Part shown: positions 62,160 to 64,000 of the stretch, one piece after another | Numbering within the stretch: position 1 is the stretch's first letter | Layout: each line of letters starts with the position of its first letter | Assembly (NCBI GenBank): GCA_016291135.1 | Contig: JAEFAE010000003.1 | Span: forward strand, 1-64,000 | Length of the DNA stretch: 64,000 bases | From: Bacteroidales bacterium | GTDB taxonomy: Bacteria > Bacteroidota > Bacteroidia > Bacteroidales > F082 | Direction of reading: 5' to 3' | Notes under the pieces: model-generated | Databases searched by the model: none | Seen by the model: only the letters and a program-made list of their open reading frames with translations | Told to the model about the DNA's origin: nothing | Position numbers and translations under genes: made by a program

Positions 62160-62606
62160 TTATTGGAACTTCTTGTATTTATAGGCCTTGACCACCATGG
62201 TTTGGGTAGTGATCTTGCCCAGGAACATTTCGTTGACTTCCTCTTTGTAAATCGCGGGTGCGTAGAAGTCGGCGTTCGGATAGTCGGCAACCACCTTGCC
62301 GGCGGCATACTTCAAGTTGCCGGGGATGTTCATCACGGCGTTGCCATAGAGTTGCACGGCCGTATTGTTGCGGGGGTTGAAGGTGGCGCCATTCACCTTG
62401 TCGATACGTTTGATCATGCCGAAGTAAGTGCGGCTGGTCACGGTGATGGTGCTTTCACCCAACAGGACGAGGTCGTCCATCCCGACATGGAGGCGCGCCT
62501 CGGGTACCATGGAGGCGGCCGGGACCTTCTCATAGTGCTTCAGGCTTCCGCAGGAAGTCAGCAAGGCGACCATGAGGGCGGTGGCGATTAACATTACTCT
62601 TTTCAT
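62160..62606 (-). CDS. Small lipoprotein of unknown function
   Basis: 148 residues. Signal MKRVMLIATALMVALLTSC (lipobox LTSC), then a compact strand-rich domain (DDLVLLGESTITVTSRTYFGMIKRIDKVNG, KYAAGKVVADYPNADFYAPAIYKEEVNEMFLGKITTQTMVVKAYKYKKF). It resembles the small Bacteroidota lipoproteins of the DUF6567 kind that follow envelope genes, but I am unsure. It follows the beta-barrel gene by 11 bases. Confidence 0.75.
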   Translation of the reverse strand: MKRVMLIATALMVALLTSCGSLKHYEKVPAASMVPEARLHVGMDDLVLLGESTITVTSRTYFGMIKRIDKVNGATFNPRNNTAVQLYGNAVMNIPGNLKYAAGKVVADYPNADFYAPAIYKEEVNEMFLGKITTQTMVVKAYKYKKFQ

Positions 62607-62617
62607 GGCCGTTCAGT

Positions 62618-63451
62618 TTATTTGTTGTTGAAGAAATAGGTGATGGTCAGACGGACATCCGAGCCCATGTACTTGGACTTGCAGTCAAGTTTGTTGTATT
62701 GGGTTCCGGCATAGTCGCCAGATGCCGTGTAGAACTTTTGGAGGTTGCCGTCGTAGTCGGTCTGGACGTGATACACCTTGTCACCCGTGCGCATCATGCC
62801 GGTGAGACCGTACTCGAAGCCGATGGCCAGCGGAAGGTCGGCCACGAAAGCCTGGAGGCCGATGAAGCCGCTGATGCCGGCCACGAACGAGGTGTAGGAG
62901 GCGTTGTCGATGTTGTCGACTTTGATGAGCCGGTCGCCATCGAGGAGGTAACGCTCGCTTTCAAAGACGGATTCCTGGGCATCCACACCCACCGGGATGG
63001 CACCGCCCACATACACGTCGAGGATGTTCTTCGGCGAGAAGTGATAGGCAACGCCGGGGCTGAAGCGGAAGCGTCTGTTCGAATAGTTGTCGGTGACGGG
63101 GATGGTCTTGATGACCTCATCCTCACCATTCCAGTATTCCTGATCGTAGTCGCCGTTGAGTTTGTCGGTGCGGCCGTTGTACTGGATACCGGCGCGGATT
63201 TCGAGATTGTCGGTGGCGTAGTACTTGAGGTTGATCAGGGGCATGCCGTAGGCTTTGCCACCCGAGGTCATGGTGTTTACGAGATCTTTCATCTCCATGA
63301 AGCTGGGGCCAAAGTAAAGTCCCCAGTCGCCCGCTTCCGGACGGTTACCAGTGACGATGGTCGATTTGAAGGTTTCACCTTCGCTCAGTTGTGCTTGCGC
63401 GAATCCCACGAAGGACAGGCAAACAGCAAGGGTCAATAAGACTTTTTTCAT
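62618..63451 (-). CDS. Outer-membrane beta-barrel protein
   Basis: 277 residues. Signal peptide MKKVLLTLAVCLSFVGFAQAQ, then alternating strands (DWGLYFGPSFMEMKDL, INLKYYATDNLEIRAGIQYNG, RFRFSPGVAYHFSPKNILDVYVGGAIPVGV, LPLAIGFEYGLTG) ending DVRLTITYFFNNK with the terminal aromatic strand used for outer-membrane insertion. Likely an eight- to ten-stranded barrel; substrate or role unknown. Cotranscribed with the following lipoprotein. Confidence 0.82.
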   Translation of the reverse strand: MKKVLLTLAVCLSFVGFAQAQLSEGETFKSTIVTGNRPEAGDWGLYFGPSFMEMKDLVNTMTSGGKAYGMPLINLKYYATDNLEIRAGIQYNGRTDKLNGDYDQEYWNGEDEVIKTIPVTDNYSNRRFRFSPGVAYHFSPKNILDVYVGGAIPVGVDAQESVFESERYLLDGDRLIKVDNIDNASYTSFVAGISGFIGLQAFVADLPLAIGFEYGLTGMMRTGDKVYHVQTDYDGNLQKFYTASGDYAGTQYNKLDCKSKYMGSDVRLTITYFFNNK

Positions 63452-63482
63452 GATAAATGGATTTAATTGGGTTTTGTCGGTG

Positions 63483-63490
63483 CAAAGATA
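63483..63490 (-). promoter_or_regulatory. -7 element of the beta-barrel-lipoprotein transcript
   Basis: TATCTTTG on the minus strand, immediately after the terminator of the upstream gene; its first T belongs to the terminator U-tract. Confidence 0.6.
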
Positions 63491-63522
63491 AAAAAAGAGG
63501 CCGAAACTTCGGCCTCTTTTTG
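63490..63522. terminator. Bidirectional terminator of the TonB-dependent receptor gene
   Basis: AGAGGCCGAA / TTCGGCCTCT stem flanked by A and T runs on both sides. Confidence 0.8.
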
Positions 63523-63542
63523 GTTAATAAAGTATCGTTAGC

Positions 63543-64000
63543 TTAGAAGCTGTACTTCACACCCAGCAACACAGACCAGCATTGGGCGCTGTCTTTCAGG
63601 TCGTTTCTGGTATAGGTATGGGTGGGGTATTCGCCTTCGACCTTGTTCATCGAGAACACGGGGGTGTTGTTTTCGATATGGTCGACTGCCAGCGGCGTGC
63701 AAGCCCAGGAGGCAAATTCGCCATAGCAACCATATTTGTAGAGGCCCCAAGCCGAATTGAACATGTTCAGGATGTTATCGAAGCTGGCGCTGAGCTCGAT
63801 GCTATGAGTGGTGTTGCCGATTTTCTTCTTGAAAGCCTTGGCAATACGGGCGTCGAGTAAATGGACCCAAGGACCGCGGCCGGCATTAGCTTCGGCATAT
63901 TGTCCTTTGTGCGTGCTCAGGTAAGGATCGTTTTCCATGAAGGTCTTGAAGGCTTCCTTGTCGGCTTCAGTGGCAAAGCGGATCTCATTGACATCGTTGG
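63543..64000 (-). CDS. C-terminal part of a TonB-dependent receptor-like outer-membrane protein (partial)
   Basis: The frame is open through the right edge; at least 152 residues are present. GPWVHLLDARIAKAFKKKIGNTTHSIELSASFDNILNMFNSAWGLYKYG followed by a final strand VLLGVKYSF is the typical end of a TonB-dependent receptor of the Oar/carboxypeptidase-regulatory type. The N-terminal plug lies outside the window, so the substrate class is unknown. Confidence 0.75.
   Translation of the reverse strand, partial: NDVNEIRFATEADKEAFKTFMENDPYLSTHKGQYAEANAGRGPWVHLLDARIAKAFKKKIGNTTHSIELSASFDNILNMFNSAWGLYKYGCYGEFASWACTPLAVDHIENNTPVFSMNKVEGEYPTHTYTRNDLKDSAQCWSVLLGVKYSF

Overview
The window looks like chromosomal DNA from a member of the Bacteroidales (Bacteroidota) with fairly high GC. 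Three things point there. Most promoters carry the Bacteroidota -7 element TAnnTTTG (usually TATCTTTG or TATTTTTG), often with a TTG/TTTG about 18-21 bases upstream. The protein families are typical of the group: a long-periplasmic-loop YidC, a 288-residue primary sigma factor, the long NusB, DUF1846, BACON-domain lipoproteins, and PorQ plus C-terminal sorting domains of type IX secretion (T9SS). Lipoproteins and secreted proteins are abundant. I cannot assign a genus; an uncultured gut or rumen lineage is plausible.

Layout. 1-1.2 kb: the end of a membrane protein, a 600-base non-coding stretch with two related hairpins and a probable small RNA, and tRNA-Ser and tRNA-Pro. 1.2-7.2 kb: glmM, a second phosphohexomutase, mltG and small genes. 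7.2-16.3 kb: htrA-rpoD, sodB, gap, then yidC-DUF2750-trkH. 16.4-28.6 kb: a ClpB without its N-domain, an EamA exporter, acyl-CoA synthetase, split chromate transporter, gltS, rplS, trmD, a T9SS-exported subtilase, and rubrerythrin-ferritin. 28.7-39.8 kb: nusB-porQ-recF-DUF721, efp-lpxD, smpB-thioredoxin, DoxX/MauE-thioredoxin and DUF1846. 39.9-44.3 kb: a galactose operon without galT. 44.5-50.4 kb: a decayed T9SS M64 peptidase, then a membrane AraC regulator divergent from a BACON/LamG lipoprotein and an alpha-L-fucosidase. 50.4-61.3 kb: aat-sirtuin, a secreted endo/exonuclease-phosphatase protein, an AddB-like nuclease, a MurU-like and an AmgK-RapZ fusion pair, DUF349 and a short AroC. 61.3-64 kb: cell-envelope proteins ending in a partial TonB-dependent receptor.

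The most notable non-gene structure is a family of hairpin-rich modular repeats in three intergenic gaps (about 5.4, 16.3 and 24.2 kb), in both orientations, with stem changes that preserve pairing. The most notable gene-level points are the AmgK-like kinase fused to a RapZ C-terminal domain beside a MurU-like uridylyltransferase, three direct repeats between the AraC gene and its divergent neighbour, the natural ClpB-deltaN, the compacted chorismate synthase, the galT-less galactose operon, and a probable free-standing small RNA near the left end. None of these is proven novel from sequence alone.
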